DNA of 64,000 nucleotides from Lithospermum erythrorhizon. Taxonomy: Eukaryota > Streptophyta > Magnoliopsida > Boraginales > Boraginaceae. The translations under genes were made by a program, and so were the position numbers. Positions within the stretch are counted from its first letter, which is position 1, and each line of letters begins with the position of its first letter. The notes beneath the pieces were generated by a model that saw nothing but the letters and a program-made list of their open reading frames with translations, was not told the origin of the DNA and ran no database searches. Below, piece by piece: positions 11,181 to 22,460 of this stretch. The stretch covers positions 44,512-108,511 of the forward strand of contig JADFUC010000488.1 in the NCBI GenBank assembly GCA_019722365.1. Reading direction: 5' to 3'.

Positions 11181-13740
11181 ATGGCGGTGATAGAAGTTTA
11201 AAGACACCGGCAATGGCTGCCTCCGGTTCTCGATGTTTCCCAATTGAAGGTTATCGATGCGTTCACTTTCTCCACGGAGTCGTACATACATCGGTGGGTC
11301 GCGGAAGTTCGATATGGGGATTTAGTTACTTTACACACCGTACTCGAGATCCATTTTCCTTTACGTGCCATTGAAACATGAGGAAGTTAGTGATGATGTC
11401 TTGGAGAGAGATTGATGAATACCCATGAAGTCATGCCTCATTATTAGATTCTGAATGAAAATCAAACTTTGCCCACGCGAGCTCTTACTCATGACCCCTC
11501 CTCTTCCTTGATCATGGCTTGACACCTCAATTTGCGGATGATCAAGGTGTGGATGCAGGGACACCATAACTTTTATAAAAAGATTCTCTTACCGTTCACT
11601 TTTCACGGATACCCGATTATGGGATTTTAAGGAATATTTTTCCATCCCGGATGATGTTTGTATTAGGGCGAGTCCATAATTGAGCCTGTGGTAAAGAAGG
11701 GAATAAGGGCAGGGCATTTTGCCGGAGTTGGACTCAGGTGTTTCTAAGAAGCTTTCCACTTTGGGATTAATTTTACCACTTTAGTGAATTTGTAAATAGG
11801 TTGCTAGAATACCTAAATAGGGCGCGAGGCAAAATCCATCCGATCAGATGCTTGAATATTACCATTTAGTCGCATCTAATTAGAATGAGGAAAATAATTC
11901 TTAGTCTTCTCCATGAAAGCATAGGGTATTCGGCCTTTTAGGAGAGAAAGGGAGGAAAAGTAAGTAAGAATTTATTAGCTATTTCCTCCCAAAATAAAGG
12001 TTAAATGCCCAAAATTGGCATTGTTAGTGGTTTTACGGCATCCATGGGGTAGCGGGGCTGACGTCAGGCCAGTTGGACTCTGGGGCCAGGCGGTTGCTTT
12101 GCTATAAAGGAGACGCGTTCATAAAGGAAGTCAAATTCAAGCGGCCAGGGGGCGATTTCTATGAAAGCTTGAGTGGGGTGCTAATGTAAAGAAAGTTCTT
12201 TGATCGTAGCGAATTTGATATGTTAAGATGTATAACCCCATGTAATCCACCCGAGTTACTTGGGAGCCATTTACGCTTTATATTTATCACTTAGGCACAT
12301 TTCCGTCTTTATCGTGCGAGGAGTCTAACGTTCTCTTTTCTTTGTTTCGAGTGGAGTGGGAAGCCGTTCGGGATGCTCGAATCCCTTGAGTGGGAGATTC
12401 TGACCATGGTATTCAAAAGTTTTCCCGTTTGAGCGACGGTGATGATTCGGAAGCAGTCTAGGCTCGAGATCTCGTTCGATTATCGTGAGGTTCTACCTTA
12501 GAATCTCACTCACTTATCGAAGTGCGCGCCCAAGTAGAGGCTTTGAATAAAATAGATGCCTCAATCCGTTTACTACGTCTTATAAGAGGGCGTTCACTTT
12601 TGGAAGGAACTTCAGCTTAGCGGATAATGGAAGCGGCTACGACGAAGCAGCGAAATGAGTGCTCGGCTTCATCCTCCGTCGCGCCCGTCCCAGGCAGTAA
12701 ATCCCAGCGTCGTGAAGTCAACAGCGGCTGCGAAAAAGAGTAAAGCGAGTACGTAGCGAGGCAAGAAATACTCCGCAGTTACTCACGGGGCTCATTATAT
12801 GAAGGCGCCCATGCCACTTCTAACGGGTGTATCCGCCGGAGGGTCATCTTTGGAATAATTGCGTGCGCTCACGCGTGCGCCGTTTGCTCGCCCGGAAGAG
12901 GTGAAGAAATATTATCTTACAGCGGCCCCATTGGATAAATTCGCCGCTTTTCTTACTACGTTATCCAGGGGTATAATTTTATTCATTTTCTTTTGGATTC
13001 TCTCTTTTCTTGCTTTTGATTAATCATGCTTTAACCGTGTTTTCATAGGCTCTCAATGCTCAATTCGCTTCAGCTCCACTGGAGACGATGAAAGACATCT
13101 CCTCAGAGCAAACACAAGCTGAATTGGAATTTGTTAAGGTTTGCTTAAAGGAAAAAGAGGAGGAGCTTAACAGTGCTAAGGACGCTATATCCGTTGAGGA
13201 GAAGAAATCCTTGAAGCTATGCAAGGAGAAGCAGGCGGCTGAGGTTAAGCACCCCAAAAGACGTACTTATCTAGAGCCTAAGCCAGAAAAATTGAAGCAT
13301 GAGCAAGCCTCTTTAGCTAAGGATGTGGAGGACTCGCATTCTACCGCTACGGCTGAGAGGAAGAGAGCTGATACTGCAGAGTCTCAGCTTGTTGAGATGA
13401 GAGGGAAATTCAAAGACTGGGAAGGCAAAGTGAATTGAAGTAGCAGGTGGATCAAGTGATCAAGAGATTCAAGAATAGTGATGAGTTTGATCTCTTAGTT
13501 GGGAAGGAATCCGCTGCTGCTGTATTCCAATTCATCATTGATTTCCAGGGTGAGGACCCAAAGCTGCTAAGCTTCTTTACTCGCTTCAAGGCGAATTGAC
13601 TTAACGAGTTCTTTTAAGGCATGTCTTTTGGCACTCTTGAGGTCAAAACCCTACTGTAGCAATTGAGGTTGAAGAGGCTGAGGGTGTCGATACTGAAGTC
13701 ATAACAACCGAAGCCATTGTTGAAGACAATACGATTGTTT
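11181..13740 (+). pseudogene. Extra gene antisense to element T pol, degenerate
   Basis: This plus-strand coding remnant lies downstream of, and opposite to, the minus-strand pol. Candidate starts are atggcggtg (11181) and atggctgcctcc (11212). The first part (about 11570-12000) reads in pieces such as LPFTFHGYPIMGF and loosely resembles N-terminal parts of plant transposon-encoded proteins. From about 12715 a frame with only a few stops leads through RPEEVKKYYLTAAPLDKF to a probable intron (12971-13048). It resumes as ALNAQFASAPLETMKDIS. The stretch 13088-13437 is rich in Glu and Lys and predicts a long coiled coil. An acidic tail (VEEAEGVDTEVITTEAIVED) ends at 13740. The exact role is unknown. 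Antisense extra genes are known from Tat-group elements, but the assignment here is by position and style. Confidence 0.55.
12971..13048 (+). other. Probable intron in the antisense gene of element T
   Basis: It starts gtataatttt, is T-rich throughout and ends ttttcatag. The same style of coding sequence lies on both sides. The joined frame needs a one-base adjustment at the 5' splice site. Confidence 0.5.
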
Positions 13741-14370
13741 AGCTGACTTTTTATTTTATAACCTTGGGTACTTTGTGATTCAGACGCTTGTTCCTCTATT
13801 TTATTTGATACTCGGTAATTCTGTTTTTTATTCGATGCGTTTTGTTTCTTTGTCGGCTACTTCCTTTATACGCTCCTCCTTTTTGTTGTCCCCTTCAACA
13901 ACATTTTCATTATTAAAGGAATATGATCTTGACGAGTCCAAGGGATTTATTTTTTTGTCAGTCTCACTTTATTACGTCTTGCGCTTGTATCTGCCTTTAT
14001 ATTGGCTAGATTTGAGTCGGAGTTTGCGAGTTATCCTCCTAAGAGGATGTCCTTCTCCGTTTAGGGCGTTTCACATCTTTAGGACCTTCCGAATTAAAGG
14101 TTTTCCTCGTTTTGAAAACCCAAGTTATGAACCTTGGGATTGGGAGAATGATCAGTTCACCTTATGAATCCCCATCGGGTTTGTATTTACAACAGTTAGT
14201 TCCATTGTATTTTTCCATGTGCATCATTTTAAGCGGTTTGTTGTAATTCTTAAAATAAACTTAACACCAAATAATAGAAATGCCTTTTTCATTGGATTCA
14301 ATAAATAACTGAAATGATACTAAACTATTCGCAAGAATTCACATGAAAGAAAATGACATTGAAACTTTAA
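13741..14370. other. Region between antisense gene and integrase end
   Basis: A plus-strand open stretch of 130 codons (13775-14167) is rich in Leu, Phe and Ser. It matches no family I know and could be a 3' UTR read by chance. The remainder (14168-14370) is AT-rich. Confidence 0.35.
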
Positions 14371-15391
14371 CTATAATACTTGTGTAGTTTGGTAGCATGC
14401 CAGGTGTGGTTGAGGGGCTTCCTGTTGATATGCGACAACTCATATGTAACCAGTCCAACCGTTTTAGTTACCTGATATAGTTCTTCCCACTTAGGGCTTA
14501 ATTTGTTCTTGTAATTTGGGTGACTTACCTCCTCAATACCAAATCGGCCACCTTGAATTTTCTACCCTGTACCCACCGGTTGTAGGAGTGGGCCATAAGG
14601 TGTTTGTATTGGACCATCTTAAACAGGGCACTTTTCTCAACTCATCTGTGAAGTTAAGATCCTCTCTCATACGCTGGTTCGTTTCCGCCTCATCAAATGG
14701 CAGGCCTACCTCTACGGGGAGCACGGCTTCCATACCATACACTAGGGCGAATGGGGTTTCGCCCGTTGCATGCGAGGGAGTGGTGGGAAGTGACCATAGC
14801 ATTGTTGGCAATTCATCCGGCCACGTTCCTTTGTTTCCTCCTGTGTGTACAAAATTCTTTTTAAGTCCAGTGAAGACAATGTGGTTCATTAGCTCAACCT
14901 GTCCATTCGACTGGGGATAGTAGATGGGTGAGAATCTTTGTTCAATCCCATATGTTTCATAAAACTCTGCCAAGATGTTGCCTTCAAACTGTGGTGCATT
15001 ATCCGAGACCAGTATCCAAGAGACCCCAAACCGCATTATTATGTGTTTCCAAACGAAATGTACAATGTTATAACCCTTTGTCTTTTTTAAAGGAGTCGTC
15101 CCTACCCATTTGTTGAAATAATCAATGGCGACTACTGCATACTCTACCCTGGTAACTTTCCCACTAAGTCGATTCCCCACATTGCGAAAGGAATTCGCTA
15201 ACCACTGGAGTTAAAGATGCAATTGGTTTTTGGGACACAATACTGAGTTTCTGGCATGCATCACATTTCTTGACGTAAGCCATTGCTTCTTTTGCCAAGG
15301 TAGGGCAAAAGAACCAAGTTCTGGTAATCTTTAGGGCTACAGACTTGCCCCCTATGTGACTGCCGCACCATCTGATATGTACTTCAAACAA
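14371..15391 (-). pseudogene. Ty3/gypsy integrase (element T)
   Basis: The enzyme inserts the cDNA copy into the host genome. The zinc-binding part (15391-15164) shows CGSHIGGKSVALKI, then YVKKCDACQK, an HHCC-type domain. The catalytic core (15180-14533) shows VVAIDYFNKWV with the first Asp, LVSDNAPQFEG with the second, and YPQSNGQVELMN with the Glu, so the DDE set is readable. It continues with TPSHATGETPFALVYGMEAV. The C-terminal part (14520-14375) reads LSPKWEELYQVTKTVG and ends near TWHATKLHKYY. The two main pieces are in different frames, and a stop breaks the C-terminal part. This is the best preserved coding region of the element. Confidence 0.85.
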
Positions 15392-15463
15392 GACCTTGGG
15401 GATGTTCTCGGCGGATACACATAAAAATAATAGGCTATGTACTCATTTTTTATACAATTCACC

Positions 15464-16194
15464 CTAGCACATATGGAGTTTATAACTTATGTTCTGTGTT
15501 TTCTTGGCCTCCAACGTATCGCCTTGTGATTTCCATGTGACCAAGTATCTGGCTATAGGGGGTTTCCAATCATCAAGCTCCTCTAACACAATACAAAGAA
15601 CTTTCTCTTCATAGGCCGAATGGTCCGTCAATTCTATGTATACCTCCTTTGGCAACTCATGATAGTATTTGGTTGTGAGTTGGGGTAACCTGTCCGCCTC
15701 CTCATTCTATGCTCTTGGACATGCTCGAAAACAGTTTGCTCGAAATCCTTTGTCATGGTTACTGCTTTTTCATGATATTTGATCATATTTTCATTTTTTA
15801 CCCCACATTCTCTTTTAACTCGGTCCATAATCAACTTTGAGTCGGCTCTCACCAAGACCTGCGGAACCATAAAATATTTGATTAACATTAAGCCGACTAT
15901 CATTGCCTCATATTTCGCCTCATTGTTAGTAGTTTCAACCGAGAACCTTAGAGCATACTCCATACTGATTTGATTAGGTCATCGGATCAGAATTCCCGCC
16001 CCAGAGCCTTTGCTATTTCTTGCTCCATTAACATATACCACCCACTCTGGATTTTTTGGGGGCTCTAAGGGCTCTATAGCTCCACTAACCTGCGGTGGTT
16101 GGCATGTTGCACCCTCGATGACAAAATTTGCCAATTCCTGTGCTTTTATGCTGGTCCAAGACAACTCACTCAATTTGACGGCCCATGTCGTCAT
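15464..16194 (-). pseudogene. Second RNase H domain and linker (element T)
   Basis: The piece 16194-15979 reads WVVYVNGARNSKGSGAGILI, and 15963-15634 reads LRFSVETTNNEAKYEAMIVG and VLVRADSKLIMDRVK. Together they form a second, plant-type RNase H module lying between the first RNase H and integrase, a mark of Tat-group elements. The expected catalytic Asp in YVDGA is Asn here (YVNGA), while the Glu (NNEA) and the second Asp (RADSK) remain. The linker (15655-15464) starts MPKEVYIELTDHS. Several frame breaks occur. Confidence 0.75.
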
Positions 16195-16199
16195 TCACC

Positions 16200-16600
16200 C
16201 AGCAACGCGGGGCTTGTTAGGATTCACTTCAGCGATTGATCTGTAGCAACTCGTATTGGGTAGGACTCAAAATAGGCTTTTAACTTGCGGGTTTAGATCA
16301 CCAGGGCGAATGCAAACTTATCAATTATAGGACAATTTTCTTCCGAACCATGTAGCACATGGCTGACATAGTAAATTGGTTTTTGCATTCCTCCCGCCTC
16401 TCGTACTAGTACACTACTTACTGCCCCTTCTGCTATGGCTAGGTACAGTTGCAATTATTTACCCTCCTATAGGCGAGAGAGTAGTTGTGTTGACCCCAAA
16501 TACTACTTTAAGTGCTCGAAAGCTTTATTGTATTCATCATTCCAATAAAACTTATTTGTGGGGGATGCATTCCTTAAATTCTTGAAAAAAGGAGATTTCT
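16200..16600 (-). pseudogene. First RNase H domain (element T)
   Basis: Across frame breaks the minus strand reads LYLAIAEGAVSSVLVREAGG, QKPIYYVSHVLHGSEE and KFAFALVI, then TRKLKAYFESYPIRVATDQS. This is the typical RNase H segment directly after gypsy RT. It degrades the RNA strand during reverse transcription in intact elements. Confidence 0.75.
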
Positions 16601-16686
16601 CACGCCGGATTTAGAGATAAGCGACTTAATAAGACCAAACATCCTGTTAACCTCTGGATGTCTTTATGACTGTTTGGAGGTTTCAT

Positions 16687-17168
16687 CTATGATAGTGCAT
16701 TGATTTTATCTAGGTTAGGATCAATCCCTCTTTCACTTATCATATATCCTAAGAATTTCCCTGATGTTACTCTGAACGAACACTTTTCTGGGTTGAGTTT
16801 TAACTTGCTCTCTCTCAACCGCGTGAATGTTTCTCTGAGATTACTCAAGTGTTCGCGTCTGAGTTTGGTTTTAAACAACATATCATCTACGTAAATTTTC
16901 ATGTTACGCCAAATTGCGGTTCAAATATGGTGTTGACCATCTTTAACCCAAATGGCATAACTCTCCAACAATACAAGTCATACTTGGTTATGAATGTTAT
17001 TTTCTCTTCATCTTCGGGTAGCATCCGAATTTGATGGTATCTTCTAGAGGCATCCATGAAATCAAAGAGTTCATGCCCCGCACTACGGTCAACCAATCGT
17101 CCCAAACATGGTGGTGGGTAGAGATCTTTTGGACATGCCTTGTTAAAATTTGTGAAATATGTACACAT
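16687..17168 (-). pseudogene. Ty3/gypsy reverse transcriptase, N-terminally truncated (element T)
   Basis: Two adjoining pieces are read. The first (17168-16899) has FNKACPKDLYPPPCLGRLVD, FDFMDASRRYHQIRM and WRVMPFGLKM. The second (16902-16687) has the catalytic YVDD in MKIYVDDMLFKTK, followed by LNPEKCSFRVTSGKFLGYMI. The early part of RT, protease and gag are missing, and unrelated AT-rich sequence starts at about 17175. This shows the element was cut off inside RT. Confidence 0.85.
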
Positions 17169-17175
17169 TCATCAA

Positions 17176-17767
17176 TTGAACCCGTGTCATATTTTGTGAA
17201 TTACCAAATATACTCTCACATTATAAAATAACTACCATGAATTAGAGAATAACTACCATAAATTTATTTTAACTTTTCATGGTTGACTATATTCATAAAC
17301 TACTCCCACCTTTTCATCACCATCCTTCAACTTCTTATATTCTATACAATCCTTTTTCAAGTTCTAATTAAAGTATAATTAAGGTATATCGACAATCGAA
17401 GGTAATAATTTGGAACCCTCAACAACATATATCAGTTCGATAGTATTAAAAAAAGTAGAAGTTATTGAAGTGGATAAGTGAAACCTTGTCTCCAAGGCAT
17501 CAGATGTTATGAATTCCATTTGACTTGCTTAATGTGGTGAATGATATTTATACACAATACATTACTTTGATGTGGGGAAGATGTCAAAGTTGGTACACTT
17601 AAATGACTAAATGTATTTAGGCTTTGAAATAACATCAACTCATTATTTTTAATTGTGTTATGTTGGATATAAGTTTAATTATTTTAATTAGTATATGTTC
17701 ATTTTTTTTAATAACATGTCAATTAAAGAGATTATGAATATTTTTTTTTAATGTTTATTCAATAATC
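17176..17767. other. AT-rich DNA, possible Helitron body
   Basis: No coding or LTR sequence is seen. It may be the end of a non-autonomous Helitron whose 3' terminus is at 17799, but I could not identify a 5' TC end. Confidence 0.35.
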
Positions 17768-17799
17768 GCACAGGCAACGACTGTGCCCGAATAGCTAGT
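17768..17799 (+). mobile_element. Helitron-like 3' terminus
   Basis: A perfect 6-bp stem (gcacag / ctgtgc) with a 7-nt loop is followed eight bases later by ctagt. A short hairpin just upstream of CTRRT at the end, with T at the junction, is the hallmark of plant Helitron 3' ends. Only this end is recognised, so the element's extent is unknown. Confidence 0.5.
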
Positions 17800-18630
17800 T
17801 TTGTTAACTAAGCTATTCATTTTAAGCGGTAGAATAATTAATAAAAGTGATAGTATATTAATATTTTTTGGTATATAAATTAGAGTAGATTTTTACAATT
17901 ATCGATATTATTACACGTATGAATGATTGATTTATATTCTCTCGACAAATTATGTTCTCGTTACATTTATATTTTTTTCTTTAGAATTAATAAAAGTGAT
18001 ATTTTATTAATGAGGTTATTAAAATTCATTTGTAGTTACTTTACAATTATGAGATACATTAAAAAAATGACTCCATTATTGATCAAGTGTTAGTTGTGGT
18101 TTCTTGGGTCTCCAAATATGAAGTTTAATGCTTAAGCTAGCATTTATGAAATACAGGAAAAGCGAAGGTTAAGCAACTTGAGGTTTCGTACATATGCTAT
18201 AGAGTACATATGCTAATAAAAATTATTAATTATACTACTAGAGAATCTTCACTTCTCAATCTAAAAAATTACATTAATAAAGAGGCCCTTAACAGTAGCA
18301 TCGTAATGATAAAAAATTTTAGATGATATTTTTTCTCCTGTGCTTTGTATGTGTTCAAATTTCCGTCACACTTATACAATTTTTCCTTTAAAATTAATAT
18401 TTTCATTTATAGTTACTTTACATTGGTACATAGCTTGTTTGTTGGAGTATCTTTTATTAATCAGGTTATTAAAATTCAAAAGACAGATGCAGAAGAAAAA
18501 GGGTAATTTTGAAGTCCATTATGGTCCACCCATCTATGGCGAAGGCTTCACCAGACACCAATTCTCGAATTCATATACGAGAAAGAAACAAATTATATAT
18601 TTTGTTAGGAACCACAAGATTTGTATGAGT
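17800..18630. other. AT-rich intergenic DNA with a dispersed duplication
   Basis: A direct repeat, ttttattaat-aggttattaaaa, occurs near 18003 and 18450, with loosely similar sequence upstream of both copies. No gene is recognised. Confidence 0.45.
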
Positions 18631-18631
18631 T

Positions 18632-18680
18632 CGGCTTGACTTGAGCTCGACTTGAGTTTGACTTGACTTGATTTGAGTTA
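18632..18680. repeat. Short tandem repeat of gacttgag-like units
   Basis: About six degenerate copies of an 8-10 bp unit (gacttgag, with variants) follow one another here. Confidence 0.7.
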
Positions 18681-19330
18681 AATATTTATAGAAGCTCTAT
18701 TACAAAATTTGGATATGTGTTCGATCTTAATGGACTTAAGGTAGTACGGACTGGATATAGTCCGAGCCGGTAGCGTATTCGTGTTGAATGTATGGAGCAA
18801 TCTTTGGTCTTGGAGCGATCTCCGATTACATTTTGGAGCTTGGAAGGACTTACTTTGCAAGTATTGTGCGGTGTGGGACATCACCTTTTATTGGTGGGAG
18901 GCTTAGTAGCTTTTTGATGCCACTTGTCTTTGGTGGGACTTGACTTCGAGCTTGTGAGTTGTATGGAGTGATAGCAAGCAAGTTGTTGAAGCAGTGTCGC
19001 TTTTTGCTTGTACTACAGCGGCCTTAGCTACTTGTTGATGTAGGGTGGGGCTTAGTGAGATTTGGCTCAGAGCAGTTTGGAGTTAGAGTTGTGTGAAGCA
19101 GTATGCGCTTCTAGCACATGCTATGGCGAGAGCAGTTGCGCTATTGTTGCGGTGATGATCCCGGTATGAAGTTGGTTACTGACCTTTTATTTTCTTTTTT
19201 TAGAAGCCACCCACCGACCCACCCCACAATGAGAATCGGGCAAGGCTAAGTCGTGGAAGGCGCCACAACATTGGGATTCGATGTTCTCAGACAGAGGGCC
19301 TGCTTGACGTGTTCTACTTGGAACCCAGCT
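18681..19330. other. GC-richer block of unknown nature
   Basis: This block is clearly richer in G and C than its surroundings, with many cttggagc and gagcagt-like words but no reading frame. It could be a worn solo LTR or other repeat. No end sequences support a specific call. Confidence 0.35.
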
Positions 19331-20905
19331 ACATGGATTGAATGTTGATTAATATTCCTATATACAGAACATGATACAAATCAAACTTACAGAGATTTTC
19401 GGTGTTCATGCAAGATTTATGAATAATCGGAGTCTTATTTAGTTTATTCACGAATATTTGAAGAAACGTTCTTGCAGAAATTTGTGTCAAATTATCATTG
19501 ATTTTGTAACTTGAAGGAATTATAGCATTTACAATACGGTAATCTTAATTTCGGAGCCTTCTTTATTTCTTAGAGTGTTCCTTATCAAAATGGTATTTTC
19601 TTGGCGATTTAAAAATTAACTTAAAAATTTTTAAAGGTCGTAAAAATAATCCGGACCATGGAAAAATGCAAGACAATATCTTAGCAAATCTATGATTCTT
19701 AGAGACTTGGATCTCAAAATTATATTTGGTGCCTTCATTTGCGCCCATAACATATGTCGCCAATTTCTAACATATGACAGAAATAATATACTCCGTACCA
19801 TTGTGGAATATTTGCTAGCCTGCATTTTTGGATTTGCTGAATAAGCAATACTCCGAGCTAATCTCCCTACTTTGCTCTCTTCTCTTGATGCCTCTCCACG
19901 AACTCGCTCTAATGTTAACATCATTCAAAACTCTATAATAAATTAGATCAACCGAACACACTCACCATAAGCGGTCTACTATTCTCTCAATCCACATTTA
20001 TACACAATACTCATCCGACTTGACACATGATTCTCTTCCCAAGGGATTTCCACTCTCGGATTACCGATACACCAAACTTCTCATGACTCACTTTCTACTT
20101 TTTCTCTGTAAAGCCTCATTTTCTGCAACACCAATCTCCAAATCTCTGTGGTGAACTCACAAGCAAAGAAAAAGATCTAACAGAAAAAATTACACAACTT
20201 CTTCCTTAAAAATAAAAAGAACAAATCTACTTGAAAGACCGAATAACTGTATAAAATCGAATTACAAAACATACATATATATAAATTCATATACGTATGA
20301 ATACAAGAGTACCTTACAATACATAGCAGTTTGATGAACTTTCAACCTCACGAATCCTCAGTTGAATCTCTCTTAGCACCTCAAAGGTGAAATGCCTCAG
20401 TTAGTCCATCATTTGACAAAATTATAAGATGAATTGAACTTTGTTGTTACTACAATGGTAATCCTAACAAAGATGATGCTTTTAAGGACACAACCATGAA
20501 CAATAATGATGATAACATGAGATCGAATAGTTTGAATGTACAAAATCTGATTTGGATATTGGCGTATTTACTCCAAGATAACAAGTTTATCAAGGAATAA
20601 ATAACTAATATAATACAAATGATTAATTAAATGAAAATATCCATGTTTACGATGCCGAAGCCCGATAAACATAATTTGTCCAAAGTCAATGTGATTCTTA
20701 TCTTTGGAGAAATTCTTATTAATGACAAATATTTTAGATCATCGGATCTACAATAGTTGACATACAATGTTCTAATGAATAGTCAAAAAGTTTGAATTCA
20801 TTACGAGAAAATTAGATTCTTGAATAGACAAGAAGATTCGATTAGGAACTACCTAGCATGTCTTGATTAAATGTATAAGACATTCTAATGATAGATAATA
20901 ACATT
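19331..20905. other. AT-rich DNA, no recognised gene
   Basis: Two overlapping minus-strand open stretches (19924-19631 and 19763-19563) resemble nothing I know and share sequence only because they overlap. The rest is AT-rich without features. Confidence 0.4.
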
Positions 20906-21319
20906 TGTTAGATGATTATTTAAACCTGACATAATCCCAGTCTTGAATTACATACTTATCACGTATATGTTAACTAGTATGGTGGATTGATGACATACCT
21001 TGATACCATTAGAACATTGGTAGATTATCGCCCGAAAAAAGATTGAAATACCAAAGCTCCTTCAATTGAGAAAAAGTGTTTCTCCATCTTTCTATAAACC
21101 TCTTTTAGTTATGTGTTTTAATATAGGTAGAGGAGGACCTTTCAAACTCTTCATTATAATTTTCATGTCTTTATCCATCAAAGCTAATAATGTAAGATTT
21201 ATAACTCTTGTAACATATGTAATGAATTTGCAATTTAACAAAGAAATTTAAATATCCTACTAATGACCATAATAATAATAAGGAAGAATTTTAAATAAAA
21301 ATAAAATAATAGTCTTACA
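20906..21319 (-). repeat. 3' LTR of element B
   Basis: It begins (plus strand) tgttagatgattattt and ends agtcttaca. It matches 26508-26928 and 37383-37432 over its length. Relative to that copy it lacks about 45 bp around 21121-21125. The missing part includes the segment with the TATA box ctataaatag (minus strand). Confidence 0.85.
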
Positions 21320-21696
21320 TTGTCCCAGCAGTCGATAGAAGGATCTATTATAATTTTTATATTAAAAAACATAAAAAGCGTGATAATACAGAATTTATGG
21401 CGACCACTATAAGTGCCTTGACTAAATAGTTGTCAATGAGAAGTCATGGCGTGCACATGTTATTATGTAACACCTGTTTACTTTTCATATTATTAACATA
21501 GCTGGAAGGCCAGTAAATAAGAGTAATGTGAGAATGGTCACGTTAATATCTTGATAAGACTATTTACATTATCATTCAATTAAACTTATAAAGGTATACA
21601 TAACATAAAACGAAATAGCCAGATGTTAAAATTTATTAAGAGCTCAATAATTGTTATATATGAGTACAAAGATAAACGACAAAAGATATATGATAA

Positions 21697-22460
21697 TTAG
21701 GAACTATCAACAAGACCCATACTTTCAGTATGTCCTTGAAAGGTCTTTGGAGGTAGTCCTTTTGTGAAAATATCAGCCACTTGTAAGTTTGTACTTATTG
21801 ATTCAACAACAATTTTCTTCAGTTGCATCTTGCTTGTTAATAGGTATTTAGGTCCCGTGTGTTTTGACCCTTGGTTATCCCTATCATGTTTCGAGAAGAA
21901 GGTTGTAGCTTCATTGTCACACAAGGCAGTTAATATTTCCGAAGATGAAATTTAAGCCAAACTCACGAGACAGAGTGCATGACCACGTTCCACGAATGAA
22001 GCCTTCGTGAGCAACATTACTTACGTACTCGGCGAAATATAGTGGACCCGAAAAGCATCTCAGATTTTTGGCTTCTCCAGGATATTACACCTCCACATAA
22101 GAGATATACATAGCCAAGAGTACAAACCCGAGTGTCTGGACATCCAGCAAGATACGAGGCAAAATAACCCAATCACACAGGGTGACTTGATTTCCGATAG
22201 GTGAGCATAAAATTCCTTGTTCCCTTGAGGTATCTCAGTACCCTTTCTGCGACTTTCCAGTATGCGATCCACAGGTTGCTTTAGAAGTACGATAAACCAA
22301 CAACATGGCTTCAAATATCGAGGTCTTACATAGGAACACGAGAGGCCACATCAAACTCCTACAAAGGAAAGCATGAGGACTGTTTTGCCATTTTAGCTGC
22401 GTTCAGCAGGAAATGCAATATGAATACTCAAGAACAAGTTTGTCTACTTTTATGCAGGTG
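21697..22460 (-). pseudogene. Copia RNase H and RT end (element B)
   Basis: The last piece (21924-21697) reads CDNEATTFFSKHDRDNQGSK and ends with VADIFTKGLPPKTF, the copia RNase H C-terminus. Upstream (about 22320-22000, several frames) are KVAERVLRYLKGTRNFMLTY and LAGCPDTR, then GGVISWRS, the RT-RNase H junction and the RNase H core. Stops and shifts separate them. Confidence 0.85.

Larger units (their letters stand above)
10140..17175 (-). mobile_element. Element T: 5'-truncated Ty3/gypsy (Tat-type) retrotransposon
   Basis: On the minus strand, RT, RNase H, a second RNase H, zinc-binding and catalytic integrase domains follow in order from 17168 down to about 14375. Integrase last and a second RNase H point to the Tat group of plant Ty3/gypsy elements. 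Gag, protease and the 5' LTR are absent, because similarity stops abruptly at about 17170. Downstream of pol lies a gene on the opposite (plus) strand, as known for several Tat-group elements. LTR-like sequence follows at about 10140-10600. Confidence 0.75.

Noticed and set aside
13775..14167. Plus-strand 130-codon hydrophobic frame as a separate membrane protein
   Set aside because: It is T-rich sequence just after the antisense gene, with no start context, domain or conservation evidence. A 3' UTR is at least as likely.
14516..14920. Plus-strand open stretch of 134 codons
   Set aside because: It is the reverse of the well-preserved gypsy integrase core on the minus strand.
19563..19924. 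Two overlapping minus-strand frames as a small gene
   Set aside because: They are in different frames over the same DNA and neither resembles a known protein.
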